Below, in pieces: positions 13,163-21,600 of a stretch of DNA of 30,130 bases (position 1 is its first letter; every line of letters begins with the position of its first letter). The notes beneath the pieces are model-generated. The model saw only the letters and a program-made list of their open reading frames with translations. It made no database searches and had not been told where the DNA came from. This DNA is from UBA917 sp964435085. Lineage in GTDB: Bacteria; Patescibacteriota; Patescibacteriia; Patescibacteriales; Patescibacteriaceae. The translations under genes and the position numbers were made by a program. The stretch spans positions 1 to 30,130 of the forward strand of contig CAYSXQ010000013.1 in the NCBI GenBank assembly GCA_964435085.1. Reading direction: 5' to 3'.

Positions 13163-13648
13163 ATGGAGAATTATTCTCAGCAAAAAAATCAAAGTGTTTA
13201 TTCGGTTGGCTCTGTTGTGCTAGGGTCATTTTTTGGCGGTCCTGTGGCTACCTTGTGGATGATGTATACAAATTCCAGAGCTTCTAATAAAAAAATTCCG
13301 GCTATAAAAGTTGTGCTAACTGCTGTTTTGTATTATTTTTTTCTTGTGGCATATAGTTTTTTTTATTTATATGACTACCTTTCCGATAGGAGTTGTCCTT
13401 CATCCTCTTATTGTCCGGCTGTTATGCCAAGCAGTAGCCCAATTATACCTTTTTATATTTTATTATCCTTAGCTCTCTATTCTGCAATAGTTTGGTTTTC
13501 TCTGGACCGGATTGCTATTGGTAGGTTTTTAAAAAATAGTGCTAAGAAGAGGAGTTATTGGGATGTGTTAATTATAGTTTTGGTGTCACTATTTGTAATG
13601 GTTTTTTCTGTGTCCGCTGCAATGTTCTGGAGAGATGGTAGTTTGTAA
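13163..13648 (+). CDS. Hypothetical membrane protein between parA and parB
   Basis: 161 aa from the ATG at 13163, 16 bp after the previous stop. The longer frame from a TTG at 13097 would overlap the previous gene. A short polar N-terminus leads into SVGSVVLGSFFGGPVATLW and three further hydrophobic segments. One loop has Cys residues and a Ser-rich stretch (DRSCPSSSYCPAV). The SFFGGPVAT pattern recalls a widespread uncharacterised family with GSxxGGPLA at the first helix, but I am not sure. It is AT-rich like its neighbour and lies 17 bp before parB. Confidence 0.68.
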   Translation: MENYSQQKNQSVYSVGSVVLGSFFGGPVATLWMMYTNSRASNKKIPAIKVVLTAVLYYFFLVAYSFFYLYDYLSDRSCPSSSYCPAVMPSSSPIIPFYILLSLALYSAIVWFSLDRIAIGRFLKNSAKKRSYWDVLIIVLVSLFVMVFSVSAAMFWRDGSL

Positions 13649-13665
13649 AATTAAATTTTTAAAGT

Positions 13666-14538
13666 ATGGCTGGATTAGGTAGAGGATTGGGGTCTTTGAT
13701 CCCAGCAAAAACTAATAATGAAGGGGTGTCTGGGGCTAGTCATAGTGCTGGTGTTATTGATCGTGGTGATCGTGAGCAGGTGACTAAGGTTGATCCTGCT
13801 GAAATTGTGCCTAATCCGAAGCAGCCGAGGCAGAATTTTACGGAGTCGGCTTTGGAGGAATTGGTGGAGTCGATTCGGGAGCATGGGATTATTCAGCCTT
13901 TGATTGTGACTCGTACGGCTAGTGGTTATGAACTCATTGCTGGTGAAAGACGTTTAAGATCAGCTAAAAAACTTGGTCTCTCAGAGGTGCCGGTGATTAT
14001 TAGGCGGGCTGATGAGCAGAAGAAGTTGGAATGGGCGATTATTGAAAATATTCAGCGGTCGAACCTTAATGCTTTGGAATTGGCGCAGTCTTATAAGCAA
14101 CTGGCTGATGAGTTTAATTTGACTCAGGAAGCTTTGGCTAAGAGGCTTGGTAAGCCTAGGTCTTCGGTAGCCAACATCCTTCGTATCATGAGCTTACCGG
14201 AAGAAATCCAGAAGGCAATTGGGGAAGGGGTGATTACTGAGGGGCATGCTAAGGTTTTGATGGGCCTAGACTCCGAGGTCAAGCAACAACAGTTATTTAA
14301 GAAGATTTTGGCTAATCAGATGTCGGTTAATGAGGCGATGCAGGAGACACGGAGGGCTGGAGGGACTAAGCAGGCTAAGGTGGTGGTGGGTCCTAATGAT
14401 AAGGATAAGGAATTGGCTCTTGGGCGCTGGTTTAGTGCTAAGGTTAGTATTAAACGCTCTAGAAAAGGTGGGACGATTGTTGTTAATTTTGGAGATGATG
14501 AGGAGTTGGGGGAGATTTTGAGGAAAGTGGAGCCTTAA
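13666..14538 (+). CDS. parB: ParB/Spo0J chromosome-partitioning protein
   Basis: 290 aa. The N-terminal peptide AGLGRGLGSLIP matches the basic tail that stimulates ParA ATPase. The CTP-binding/nuclease-like fold shows NPKQPR (50-55), GERR (93-96) and ENIQRSNLN (127-135). The helix-turn-helix, about 152-172 (LTQEALAKRLGKPRSSVANIL), should bind parS. A C-terminal dimerisation part follows. No parS consensus (TGTTTCACGTGAAACA) was found in the window. No terminator is visible after it, only the inverted-repeat element. Confidence 0.96.
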   Translation: MAGLGRGLGSLIPAKTNNEGVSGASHSAGVIDRGDREQVTKVDPAEIVPNPKQPRQNFTESALEELVESIREHGIIQPLIVTRTASGYELIAGERRLRSAKKLGLSEVPVIIRRADEQKKLEWAIIENIQRSNLNALELAQSYKQLADEFNLTQEALAKRLGKPRSSVANILRIMSLPEEIQKAIGEGVITEGHAKVLMGLDSEVKQQQLFKKILANQMSVNEAMQETRRAGGTKQAKVVVGPNDKDKELALGRWFSAKVSIKRSRKGGTIVVNFGDDEELGEILRKVEP

Positions 14539-14550
14539 CGGCAAAAGTTC

Positions 14551-14755
14551 CAAATCTCAAGTTCCAAGTTCCAAATAAATTACAAATACCAAATCCCAAA
14601 ACATCAGTTATCTGGCGGAGTCTAGTATCTAGGAGTCTATTCGAATATTTTTATTTAAGAGCTGTCAACTCTTGATTCCAGGTCGTGGCCTGGAATGACA
14701 GGAATTTTGTAATTTGGAGCTTGAGATTTATTTGGAACTTGGAACTTGAGATTTG
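14551..14755. repeat. Inverted-repeat element (30-bp perfect ends) with an internal hairpin
   Basis: The 30 bases at 14551-14580 (starting CAAATCTCAAGTTCCAAG) recur exactly in reverse complement at 14726-14755, enclosing 145 bp. Inside is a hairpin, ATTCCAGG (14675-14682) / CCTGGAAT (14689-14696), flanked by GACAGGAA, of the TTCCAGG-GTCATT intergenic repeat type. No coding capacity is seen. It resembles a MITE-like or foldback repeat of the TTCCAA family, which also appears at 27737-27825. Confidence 0.65.
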
Positions 14756-14895
14756 TGATTTATGTATTTCTGTGCATAACTTGTTAATTAGTCAAAATTA
14801 TGGCCTAATTAACGGCCATTTAAAATCCTGAATATTATTTAATTTTAGCCAATAATATTAATGTCTTGACGAAAAGGCAATTATTGGTATGGAAC

Positions 14896-14924
14896 TTGAC
14901 TTTTTTTGGGGCAATTGTTATTAT
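14896..14924 (+). promoter_or_regulatory. Promoter for the rpoB leader
   Basis: TTGACT (14896-14901), a 17-bp spacer, TATTAT (14919-14924), with TG at 14916-14917 (extended -10). Transcription should begin near 14931, leaving about 244 nt before the rpoB ATG. Confidence 0.72.
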
Positions 14925-14930
14925 GTGAGC

Positions 14931-15046
14931 AGTTTAAAAATGATTAATAAGCCAGCGCATGCTTATCAATTCCTGTCAAAAACTTAACGACCGTTCTTGT
15001 GACGCGGCATTTAGCGTCTCGACCAAGAAGAATTGGCCGTTTTTTT
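14931..15046 (+). ncRNA. Structured leader or small RNA ending in a terminator-like hairpin
   Basis: Downstream of the promoter are hairpin 1 (ATAAGC 14947-14952 / GCTTAT 14961-14966) and a larger nested structure at 14986-15041. The nested part has AACGACC/GGCCGTT with one mismatch, TTCTTG/CAAGAA, and GACGC/GCGTC with loop GGCATTTA, followed by seven T. It could be a transcription attenuator for rpoBC or an independent RNA of about 115 nt. No known family (6S RNA, ribosomal leader) was recognised. Confidence 0.45.
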
Positions 15047-15078
15047 GTATTTTCAGCACAATTTAATATGTTAATTAA

Positions 15079-15112
15079 CCTAAGCTTTTTAGAGCTTGGG
15101 ATTTTTATTTTT
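15079..15112 (+). terminator. Second terminator-like hairpin before rpoB
   Basis: CCTAAGCT (15079-15086) / AGCTTGGG (15093-15100), 8 bp with one G-U pair, loop TTTTAG, followed by a T-rich run (15101-15112). A further short inverted repeat (TTAGGT/ACCTAA) follows before the ATG. No separate promoter is evident between this hairpin and rpoB. Confidence 0.55.
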
Positions 15113-15174
15113 CTGTCCAATAATTAAAGCTAATTAGGTTTTGCCTCAATACCTAAGCTAGCTTCTTCTAGTTT

Positions 15175-18100
15175 ATGACAAAATATCAAGCCTACGATCG
15201 ACACCCAGACCGTAAATACTTTGTGCCTAGCGAAGCCTCCATGCCTTTGCCGGACTTGATCAAAGTGCAGAAAGATTCTTATGACTGGTTCTTGAAAGAG
15301 GGCTTGACTGAACTGTTTGATGAGTTTAGTCCGATTGGTGATTTCATTGGCCGTGATTTGCAGTTGACTTTTGGTGAATTCTACTTTGATGAACCTAAGT
15401 TCAGTGAGGTAGAAAGCAAGGCTAAGAACGTCACTTATGAAGCGTCTTTGCGTGTGAAGACTGCTCTGACTAACAAGAAAAATGAGGCAGTGGCTAGTCA
15501 GGAAATTTTCTTGGGTGATTTCCCATTGATGACAAAAAACGGTACTTTCATCATTAACGGTATCGAGAGAGTTGTGGTCTCACAGCTCATTCGTAGCGCT
15601 GGTGTAATCTTTAGTTCGGCTGTCATTAAGGGTCGTAAGTGCTATAGCGCTAAGATTATCCCTAACCGTGGTGCTTGGATTGAGCTCGAAATCGACATTA
15701 ACAATGTCATCTGGGCTAGAATCGATCGTAAGCGTAAGGTAGCGGCTACCGCCCTACTTCGTGCTTTTGGTTACTCTAGCAACGAAGATATCCGCGCTCT
15801 ATTTAACACAGTTGACGCCGAAGGCGAAGACAGCTTCATTGAGGCGACTTTGAAGAAAGATATTTCCACTAACGAAGAAGAAGGCTTGATCGACGTCTAT
15901 AAGCGTATTCGTCCGGGTGACCTTGCTACTGCAGAAAATGCTCGCAGCTTGATTCACTCCATGTTCTTCCGTTTTGATCGTTATGACTTTGACCGTGTTG
16001 GTCGTTACAAATTGAACAAGCGCTTTGGTTTTGATATTCCTAATAACAAAGAAACTCGTATTTTGCGTAAGGAAGACTTGCTCGCTATCATCAGTGAATT
16101 GATCAGTCTTTCTATTAGTCAGGGTCCGGCTGACGATATCGACCACTTGGGTAATCGTCGCGTGCGTGCTATTGGTGAACTGCTTTACAACAAGACTCGT
16201 GTTGGTTTCTCCCGTATGGAGCGTATCATCCGTGATCGTATGAGTATCATGGAGATCGAAAGTCTTACTCCTAATAAATTAATCAATGCTCGTCCTTTGA
16301 TCAGCGTAGTTAAGGAATTCTTCATGAGTTCCCAGCCCTCACAGTTCATGGACCAGACTAACCCGATTGCTGAACTCGAACACAAGCGTCGTCTCTCCGC
16401 TCTTGGTCCCGGTGGTCTTACTCGTGAACGCGCTGGCTTTGAAGTCCGCGACGTGCACACTACCCACTATTGCCGTATTTGTCCGATTGCTACTCCGGAA
16501 GGTCCAAACATTGGTCTCGTCGGTCACTTTGCGTCTTTCTCACGTCTCAACAAGTATGGTTTCATCGAAGCACCTTACCGCAGAGTCTTGCATGATATTC
16601 CTAACCACCCTGACGTCACTCTCGGTAAAATTACTCGTGAAGATGTTTATGAACTCGACAAGAATGGCGAACGTAAGACTGTTATTGCTAAGGCTGGTGT
16701 GACGATTGATGCGAAGCTCGCTAAGACTTTGCACGAAAAGGCTGGTGAAATCTTGATCCCTATCAAGCCAGTGGTAACTGAAGAGATTGTTTATCTCGAC
16801 GCTATCGAAGAAGAAAAATACATTTCTACTCATTTCAACACTCCGATTGATGAAAATGGTTACTTCTTGGTGGAGAAGACTGAAGTTAGAAAGTTTGGTG
16901 AGCCAACTGTGGAAAGCGTAGCGAAGGTTGACTTGATGGGTGTTAGTGCTAACCAGATTATCTCAGTAGCTACTTCCCTGATCCCATTCCTCGAACACGA
17001 CGACGGTATCCGTGCTTTGATGGGTACGAACATGCAAAGACAGGCAGTGCCGGTTATTGCCTGTAAGGCTCCGATTGTCGGAACTGGTATTGAAATGCGT
17101 GCTGCTTATGACTCTGGTCATTTGATTATCTCTGATGCTGATGGTACTGCGACTAAGGTTGACGGTGGTCATATCACTGTTCGCTCCGAAGGCGGCAAGG
17201 ATTACGAATATGATCTAACTAAGTACTCTCGCTCCAACGCTTCGACTTGTATTAACCAACGTCCAATCATTAACAAGGGCGACAAGATTAAGGCTGGTCA
17301 GGTTTTGACTGACGGTGCCGCTATTGATAATGGTGAACTAGCTCTTGGTAACAACGTGCTGGTTGCCTTTATGACTTGGGAAGGCTTTAACTATGAAGAC
17401 GCGATCATTATCAGTGAACGCATGGTTAAGGAAGACTTCTATACTTCGATCCATATTGAAAATTACACCATTGACGTCCGTGATACGAAGCTTGGTCCAG
17501 AACTTGTGACCAATGATATTCCTAACGTCAGTGAAGAAAAACTGAAGAACTTAGATGAACGAGGTATTATTCGCATCGGTGCTGAAGTTGGCTCCGGTGA
17601 TATCTTGGTGGGTAAGATTACTCCTAAGGGTGAAACTGAACTCTCAGCTGAAGAGAAATTGCTCCGTGCTATCTTTGGTGACAAGGCTAAAGACGTCCGT
17701 GACTCTTCTCTCTATCTCGAACATGGTGAAAACGGTAAGGTGGTGGATATTAAATTATTCTCTCGTGAACAGGGTGATAAGCTTGCTAACGGTGTCATTC
17801 ACTCGGTGCAGGTGACTATCGCTTGTCTACGTAAGATCCGCGCTGGTGATAAGATGGCTGGTCGCCACGGTAACAAGGGTGTTATTTCTAAGATCGTGCC
17901 GATTGAAGACATGCCATACCTGGCTGACGGTACACCAATCGATATCATTCTCTCTCCTCTGGGTGTCGTCTCCCGTATGAACTTGGGTCAGCTCCTAGAA
18001 ACTCACGTTGGTTTTGCTGCAAAGAAATTAAATATTCGCGTCGCTACTCCAGCCTTAAACGGTATCACTGAAGCTGATGTGAAGAAGCTTTTGGTGGAAG

Positions 18101-18609
18101 CTGGTGTACCAACTGATGGTAAGTCCACTCTCTACAACGGTAAGGTCGGTGAGGCTTTTGATAACAATGTGACTGTTGGTTACAAGTATATGCTTAAGCT
18201 GAACCACATGGTGGAAGACAAGATCCACCAGCGCTCGATTGGACCATACTCGCTCATTACTCAGCAACCTCTGGGTGGTAAAGCGCAATTCGGTGGTCAG
18301 CGTTTCGGTGAAATGGAAGTCTGGGCTTTGGAAGGTTATGGTGCTGCTCACAACTTGCAGGAAATTTTGACGATTAAATCTGATGACGTCTCGGGCCGTT
18401 CAAAGGCTTACGAGTCGATTATCAAAGGTAAGACTATTGAGAAATTAAACGTGCCAGAATCGTTTAACGTCTTGGTCCGCGAACTGAAAGGTTTGGGTCT
18501 TGATGTTGAGCTCTTGGATAAGAATGACAAGGCAGTTAATTTTGAGAAAAACGAGGAGCTGGTCGAGCCCCGTTATAGGTTTGAAGCAACTAATAAAGAA
18601 TTAGAATAA
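15175..18609 (+). CDS. rpoB: DNA-directed RNA polymerase subunit beta
   Basis: 1144 aa, shorter than the 1342 aa of E. coli, as expected for CPR bacteria without large lineage inserts. The rifampicin-pocket cluster is at 385-411 (SSQPSQFMDQTNP, then HKRRLSALGPGG). Next comes RERAGFEVRDVHTTHYCRICPI and ATPEGPNIGL. The catalytic-face motifs GDKMAGRHGNKGV and the C-terminal GGKAQFGGQRFGEMEVWALE are intact. Odd residues: Pro388 stands where E. coli has Leu511, Cys433 at Gly556 and Ala439 at Glu562. The start has no Shine-Dalgarno site. rplJ and rplL are not upstream; a repeat-rich region and parB are. rpoC follows after 33 bp. Confidence 0.98.
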   Translation: MTKYQAYDRHPDRKYFVPSEASMPLPDLIKVQKDSYDWFLKEGLTELFDEFSPIGDFIGRDLQLTFGEFYFDEPKFSEVESKAKNVTYEASLRVKTALTNKKNEAVASQEIFLGDFPLMTKNGTFIINGIERVVVSQLIRSAGVIFSSAVIKGRKCYSAKIIPNRGAWIELEIDINNVIWARIDRKRKVAATALLRAFGYSSNEDIRALFNTVDAEGEDSFIEATLKKDISTNEEEGLIDVYKRIRPGDLATAENARSLIHSMFFRFDRYDFDRVGRYKLNKRFGFDIPNNKETRILRKEDLLAIISELISLSISQGPADDIDHLGNRRVRAIGELLYNKTRVGFSRMERIIRDRMSIMEIESLTPNKLINARPLISVVKEFFMSSQPSQFMDQTNPIAELEHKRRLSALGPGGLTRERAGFEVRDVHTTHYCRICPIATPEGPNIGLVGHFASFSRLNKYGFIEAPYRRVLHDIPNHPDVTLGKITREDVYELDKNGERKTVIAKAGVTIDAKLAKTLHEKAGEILIPIKPVVTEEIVYLDAIEEEKYISTHFNTPIDENGYFLVEKTEVRKFGEPTVESVAKVDLMGVSANQIISVATSLIPFLEHDDGIRALMGTNMQRQAVPVIACKAPIVGTGIEMRAAYDSGHLIISDADGTATKVDGGHITVRSEGGKDYEYDLTKYSRSNASTCINQRPIINKGDKIKAGQVLTDGAAIDNGELALGNNVLVAFMTWEGFNYEDAIIISERMVKEDFYTSIHIENYTIDVRDTKLGPELVTNDIPNVSEEKLKNLDERGIIRIGAEVGSGDILVGKITPKGETELSAEEKLLRAIFGDKAKDVRDSSLYLEHGENGKVVDIKLFSREQGDKLANGVIHSVQVTIACLRKIRAGDKMAGRHGNKGVISKIVPIEDMPYLADGTPIDIILSPLGVVSRMNLGQLLETHVGFAAKKLNIRVATPALNGITEADVKKLLVEAGVPTDGKSTLYNGKVGEAFDNNVTVGYKYMLKLNHMVEDKIHQRSIGPYSLITQQPLGGKAQFGGQRFGEMEVWALEGYGAAHNLQEILTIKSDDVSGRSKAYESIIKGKTIEKLNVPESFNVLVRELKGLGLDVELLDKNDKAVNFEKNEELVEPRYRFEATNKELE

Positions 18610-18642
18610 TCATTAATTATCATCTAAAACTCTAAGAAAAAT

Positions 18643-21600
18643 ATGCTTAACCCTATAAAAACCAGCGACTTCTCAGCTATCAAACTCAAGGTTGCTTCAC
18701 CAGAAGTAATTACTGAGTGGTCCTTTGGCGAAGTTATTCGTCCGGAGACTATTAACTACCGTACACAGAAGCCAGAAAAGAACGGTCTCTTTTGTGAAAA
18801 GATTTTTGGTCCAGTCAAGGACTACGAATGTCATTGTGGTAAGTACAAAAAGATTCGTCACAAAGGCATCAAGTGTGAAAAGTGTGGTGTCGAAGTGACT
18901 CGCTCCATTGTGCGTCGTGAACGCATGGGCCACATTAAACTCGAAACTCCAGTGACTCACATCTGGTTCTTGCGTGGTCTTTCCAGCAAGCTTAGCTTGG
19001 CTTTGGGTCTCTCGGTACAGGCTCTCGAAAAGATCGTGTATTTTGCTAGCTTCATCATTGTTGATGTTAATGAAGATTTGAAAGAGGCGACTATTGAGCA
19101 GATTAAGGAAGAATACAAGGCAAAGAAGAAGCAAATTGATAATGATTTTGCGATGAAGATTAAGGCTGCTCGCGGTAAGAAAGTGGGGATCTTGAAGTCT
19201 GGTAAGAGTGAATTTGAAGCTAATGACGTCATCGATCAGGAAGTACTCGCTCTCGAAGAAGCAAAGAACGAAAAGTCGATTAGTCTCGAAGAAGCTTTTG
19301 CTAAGTCACAAAAGGACTTGAAGAGCTTGAAGGTTCTCAACATCATTACTGAAAATGAATATCAGAATTTGAGCTTGCGCTATGGCCATATCTTTACGGC
19401 TGGTATTGGTGCTGAAGCTATCCATCTCTTGCTCACTAAGCTTGATATGGCTGAAGAAATCAAGAAGCTGGAAGATGAGCTACTAGAATCTGTTGAATCT
19501 AAGAAAGATAAAATTAAGAAGCGTCTCAAGTTCTTTAAGAACATGTACGCTAATAATATTCGTCCTGATTGGATGGTCATGACAGCTATCCCAGTTATTC
19601 CACCTGACTTGCGTCCGATGGTGGCGCTTGATGGTGGTCGTTTTGCTACCTCTGATTTGAACGATCTTTATCGTCGTATCATTAACCGTAACAATCGTTT
19701 GCGTCAGCTCATCGAACTTGGTGCCCCAGAAGTTATCAGCCGCAACGAAAAGCGTATGTTGCAGGAAGCGGTGGACGCCTTGATTGATAACTCGATCCGT
19801 CACGGTAAGACTGTAGTAGCCTCAACTGGTCAGAAGCGTAACTTGAAGTCCTTGGCTGATTCGCTCAAGGGTAAACAGGGTCGTTTCCGTCAGAACTTGC
19901 TCGGTAAGCGTACTGACTACTCTGGTCGTAGCGTTATTACCGTTAACCCAAAACTCAAACTCTACCAATGTGGTATTCCAAAGAAGATGGCTCTTGAACT
20001 CTTCAAGCCATTTATTATTTCTAAGCTGATTGCGGCTGAAGCTGTGCACAATGTGCGTAGCGCTTCTCGCTATATTGAAGCTGGTCATGATCAGGTCTGG
20101 GATATTCTTGAAGACATCGTGAAGGACGCTGTGGTTCTTTTGAACCGCGCTCCAACCTTGCACAGATTGGGTATCCAGGCCTTTAAGCCAATGCTCATCG
20201 AAGGTCTCGCTCTACAAATCCATCCTTTGGTTTGTACCGCCTTTAACGCAGACTTCGACGGTGACCAGATGGCTGTGCACGTCCCATTGACTCGTGAGGC
20301 TCGTGAAGAAGCTGAGACTTTGATGCTGGCTAGCCACAACTTACTCAAGCCCGCAACTGGTGAACCGGTTGTAGCTCCTAGTCAAGATATCGTCTGGGGT
20401 GTGTTCTATATCACCAGCGAAGAAAATACTCCTGAGACGGAGATTAAATATTTCTCTAGCGGTCAGGAAGCTAAATATGCCTACTCACTGGGCAAGATCA
20501 CTTTGCGTCAGAAGATCAAAGTGGTGCTCTCTGAATTTAATTTGCCAGGTCTAACTGAAACTACTGTCGGTAAAATTATTCTTAATGACGTGCTTCCAGA
20601 GAAATTGCGCTTCATTAACACTGTGATGGCTAAGGATGACGTCAAGAACTTGATTAAGGATTGTCTGACTCATTATGGTGAAGACAAGACTGTCGAATTT
20701 TTGGACAATTTGAAAGATGCAGCCTTCGGCTTCATTACTCGCTCTGGTCTCTCTTGGGGTATGGATGACTTGCCTAAGTTTGAGCTCGTCGCAGAAAAGA
20801 TTGCTGCGACCGAAAAGATGGCTGATGAAGTGAAAGATAGTTATGAAGAAGGTTTGCTGACTGAAAGTGAAAGATATTCAAAGGTAATTGAACTCTGGAC
20901 TAAGACTAAGGAAGAGGTGACTCAGGTTTGTATGGATCAGCTTGATCGCAGTGGTCCTGTGTACTCGATGATTAAGTCTGGTGCTCGTGGTTCTTGGGCG
21001 CAGCTCACTCAGATCTTGGGTATGAAAGGTCTCGTAACCTCACCGTCCGGTGCCATTATCGAATTGCCAGTCAAAGGTAACTTCAAAAATGGTTTCGACG
21101 TCTTGGAATACTTCATCGCGACCCACGGTGTACGTAAGGGTCTCTCTGATACCGCTTTGCGTACGGCAAACGCCGGTTATTTGACTCGTCGTCTTGTTGA
21201 CGTGTCTCAAGAAGTAGTGATTCATGAAGAAGACTGTGAAACTAACGAAGGCGTGGTCTTTACCAAGCAAGAAAGTGAAATGATTGGTAAGAGCTTGATC
21301 TCTCGTATTTCTGGTCGTTACTTAGCCGCTGATCTAGTTAATACTAAAGGTAAGGTGCTGATTGGTGCTGGTGAATTTGTCAGCGAAATCTTGGTGGCAC
21401 AATTTGCTAAGGAAGAAATTGCGGAAGCAAAAATTCGTTCCTTGCTCACTTGTGTTGCTCACAAAGGTGTTTGTGCTAAGTGCTATGGTTATGACTTGGC
21501 TTACAACCGTCCAGTGGCTAAGGGTACAGCTGTCGGTATTATCGCTGCTCAGTCGATCGGTGAACCTGGTACACAGCTGACTATGAGAACCTTCCACACT

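Noticed and set aside
14931..15046. 6S RNA or ribosomal protein L10 leader
   Set aside because: The length and pairing do not match the long bulged 6S hairpin, and no rplJ/rplL follows. It was kept only as an unnamed structured leader.
15799..18351. Many open frames on the opposite strand and in other frames within rpoB
   Set aside because: They are shadows of a strongly conserved gene, with low-complexity products and no start signals.
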